Shown: positions 39,434 through 40,860 of the stretch, in pieces
How positions within the stretch are numbered: the first letter of the stretch is position 1
Layout of the letters: the number at the start of each line of letters is the position of its first letter
Source of the DNA: an uncultured Clostridia bacterium
GTDB lineage: Bacteria; Bacillota; Clostridia; TANB77; CAG-508
Direction: 5' to 3'
Length of the DNA: 40,860 nt
NCBI GenBank assembly: GCA_947594935.1
Contig: CANQEM010000015.1
Span: forward strand, 1-40,860
Notes under the pieces: model-generated
Databases searched by the model: none
Seen by the model: only the letters and a program-made list of their open reading frames with translations
Told to the model about the DNA's origin: nothing
Translations under genes and position numbers: made by a program

Positions 39434-39913
39434 ATGGAATTGATGAAAAATATATTTTTTAATACAGATAAGTTAATTGAAAATACTGATGTTAAGATAT
39501 CTTATACTGGTAAGTTTTTTCAAGATGGCTGTGATGAGGTTTTTATTCATTATGGTTTTGGTCTTAATTGGGATGGTCTTAATGAAGTGAAAATGGAAAA
39601 AACTGAGTTAGGGTTCCAAGCTGAGTTGCTTTTAGGTGTTGGAGAATCTTTTAATTTCTGTTTTAAAAATGGTGCTGATGAGTGGGATAATAATGATGGT
39701 CAAAATTATTCTGTTGAATTAGAGAAACCTCAAACAGATTTAATTGTTTTAGATGATGAAATTACTACATTAGGTACTGCTCGCAAGTTGAGAAGATCTT
39801 ATTTGTGGAGTAAAAAAGTTCGTTTAGCTGTGTATAAGATTATTACTTATTTACCTAAGTTAATTTCTGGAAATTATAAGAAAAAGCATAAAGAAGTTAC
39901 TGATGCTGAATAA
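39434..39913 (+). CDS. CBM25-like starch-binding domain protein
   Basis: Start at ATG 39434 (159 aa), 9 nt after GGGAG and downstream of the promoter. Residues about 20-95 resemble carbohydrate-binding module family 25/53: V-K-I-S-Y-T-G-K-F, V-F-I-H-Y-G-F-G-L-N-W-D-G, F-N-F-C-F-K-N-G-A-D-E-W-D-N-N-D-G-Q-N-Y. The C-terminus is a basic amphipathic stretch (R-K-L-R-R-S-Y-L-W-S-K-K-V-R-L and K-K-K-H-K). No signal peptide and no catalytic domain, so it probably acts inside the cell, perhaps on glycogen-like storage glucan. Confidence 0.75.
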   Translation: MELMKNIFFNTDKLIENTDVKISYTGKFFQDGCDEVFIHYGFGLNWDGLNEVKMEKTELGFQAELLLGVGESFNFCFKNGADEWDNNDGQNYSVELEKPQTDLIVLDDEITTLGTARKLRRSYLWSKKVRLAVYKIITYLPKLISGNYKKKHKEVTDAE

Positions 39914-39918
39914 TTATA

Positions 39919-39949
39919 TAAAAAAAGGAGCTGTTGCTCCTTTTTTATG
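39919..39949. terminator. Bidirectional terminator
   Basis: AAAAAAGGAGC - TGTT - GCTCCTTTTTT between the CBM25-like gene and the convergent SDR gene. Confidence 0.85.
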
Positions 39950-40679
39950 TTATTATCCATCCACCGTTTATTGATATGATTTGCCCTGTTGTGTAATTGT
40001 CTTCTATTAGCCATTTTACACATTTTGCAATATCTTCTGTTTTTCCGATTTTTTCTAATAATATTTCTTTTTCAATTTGCTTTATTTCCTTATTATTTAG
40101 GTTGGAATTCATTTCTGTGTCTATTATTCCTGGTGCGATTGAATTTACTCGTATTCCTGATGGTCCTAGTTCTTTGGCTAGGGCTTTTGTCATGCCGTCC
40201 ATTCCTGCTTTTGAGATTGAATATACTACTTCCATTGATGCTCCTACTTGTCCCCAAATTGATGATATATTTATTATCCATCCTTTTTTATTGTGAATCA
40301 TATTTTTGCTTGCTTGTTGGCTCATGCAGAAGGCTCCATAAAGGTTGGTGTTTATGATTTCTTCCCAGTCTTGACGTGTAACATCTTCTATTTGCTGTAT
40401 TTTATCAATTCCTGCATTATTTATTAACCCGTCGATTTTGTTGTACTTTTTTAGGGTGAATTCTACTATTTTTTTGCATTCTTCTTCTTTTGAAATGTCT
40501 GCTTTATATATGTCTATTTGCTTTCCTTCTTTTTTTAGTTCTTCTTGTAATTCTATTGCTTGTTTTTCTGATTTATTGTAGTTACAAATTATTTGGTGCC
40601 CTTCGTTTGCTAGTGTTTTTGCTATTTCTCTGCCTATTCCTCTTGCGGCTCCTGTTATTATTATTACTTGTTTTTCCAT
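39945..40679 (-). CDS. Short-chain dehydrogenase/reductase (FabG-like)
   Basis: Start at ATG 40679 (244 aa), preceded by AAAGGA; a longer frame would run into the tRNA terminator. Motifs: T-G-A-A-R-G-I-G (cofactor loop, 9-16), N-N-A-G near 88, catalytic Y-S-I-S-K-A-G near 150, and P-G-I-I-D-T-E-M. Close in type to 3-oxoacyl-ACP reductase FabG, but with no other fatty-acid genes nearby the substrate is open. The C-terminus I-S-I-N-G-G-W fits FabG-like SDRs. Confidence 0.9.
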   Translation of the reverse strand: MEKQVIIITGAARGIGREIAKTLANEGHQIICNYNKSEKQAIELQEELKKEGKQIDIYKADISKEEECKKIVEFTLKKYNKIDGLINNAGIDKIQQIEDVTRQDWEEIINTNLYGAFCMSQQASKNMIHNKKGWIINISSIWGQVGASMEVVYSISKAGMDGMTKALAKELGPSGIRVNSIAPGIIDTEMNSNLNNKEIKQIEKEILLEKIGKTEDIAKCVKWLIEDNYTTGQIISINGGWIIT

Positions 40680-40716
40680 ATTTACTTCATTCCTTTCTAA
40701 GGCACAAATATGATTC

Positions 40717-40744
40717 GAAAAAAAGCAGGTGCGTAAACACCTAC
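40717..40744 (-). terminator. Terminator of tRNA-Thr
   Basis: Minus strand AGGTG (40742-40738), loop, CACCT (40731-40727), GC, then a T-run. It lies between the tRNA and the SDR gene. Confidence 0.7.
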
Positions 40745-40792
40745 AAATTAAAAAGCCAGAAATCAAGATATATTCAAGACTACTGACCTTGT

Positions 40793-40860
40793 TGGAGCCA
40801 CTTCCCAGATTCGAACTGGGGACCCTCGCATTACAAGTGCGATGCTCTGGCCAGCTGAGC
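40793..40860 (-). tRNA. tRNA-Thr (anticodon TGT), 5' end cut by the window
   Basis: Minus strand: D-arm from GCTCAG, anticodon loop CTTGTAA giving TGT, T-arm CCCAG-TTCGAAT-CTGGG, acceptor strand AAGTGGC, discriminator T and encoded CCA (40795-40793). The first about 9 nt lie beyond the window. Confidence 0.93.

Overview
The window is a stretch of a low-GC (about 30%) Gram-positive chromosome. Sigma-A-type promoters with 17-bp spacers, strong GGAGG-type ribosome sites, MecA, PcrA, MreBCD, CotF-type spore coat proteins, a TSCPD protein, DUF4321 and a VanW/G5 protein together point to an endospore-forming Clostridia lineage, probably an uncultured gut member. This is inferred from gene content; the species cannot be named.

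Layout. 1-8100 is a cell-shape operon on the minus strand: DUF4321, radC, mreB, mreC, mreD, PBP2, a class III Fic enzyme and minC. It faces two small unknown genes and a truncated secreted protein. 8100-12660 holds mecA, an M23 peptidase, a compact antisense-RNA/small-protein locus, a ZIP transporter, a decayed region with two tandem-repeat arrays, and mscL. 12660-18800 holds pcrA, a compositionally foreign orphan gene, two CotF-like genes, prfA, a wall-anchored surface protein with an LPxAG-like tail, and a TSCPD protein. 18850-30000 holds a split htrA, an acyl-CoA synthetase and, divergently, a one-module NRPS (C-A-PCP-reductase) followed by a membrane histidine kinase, a REC/HD-GYP regulator and a membrane protein. 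30000-40860 holds tex, an ABC-F ATPase, metK, a CapA-like protein, a DUF378 protein, tRNA-Lys, the VanW/G5 protein, a CBM25-like protein, an SDR and a partial tRNA-Thr.

Two observations stand out. First, htrA and the NRPS are each interrupted once, and the breaks are the same event: an extra C between an ACN (Thr) codon and a GGT (Gly) codon. Each break makes a CGG codon followed at once by a stop. Codon by codon, I find CGG in frame nowhere else in the native genes of this window. The only other two are in the foreign-looking 131-aa gene. This could be +1 frameshifting at a hungry CGG codon, or two independent lesions; the shared context favours testing the first. Second, 10071-10453 has the architecture of a par/fst-like type I toxin-antitoxin locus: convergent sigma-A promoters, a predicted 72-nt RNA whose hairpin loop is a 13-nt complement of the start region of a 42-aa ORF, and paired terminator hairpins with complementary loops. 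The encoded peptide is not a typical membrane toxin, so the family may be new.

The NRPS, the divergent acyl-CoA synthetase and the downstream kinase/HD-GYP pair form a plausible small biosynthetic-regulatory locus for an N-acylated amino aldehyde or alcohol.
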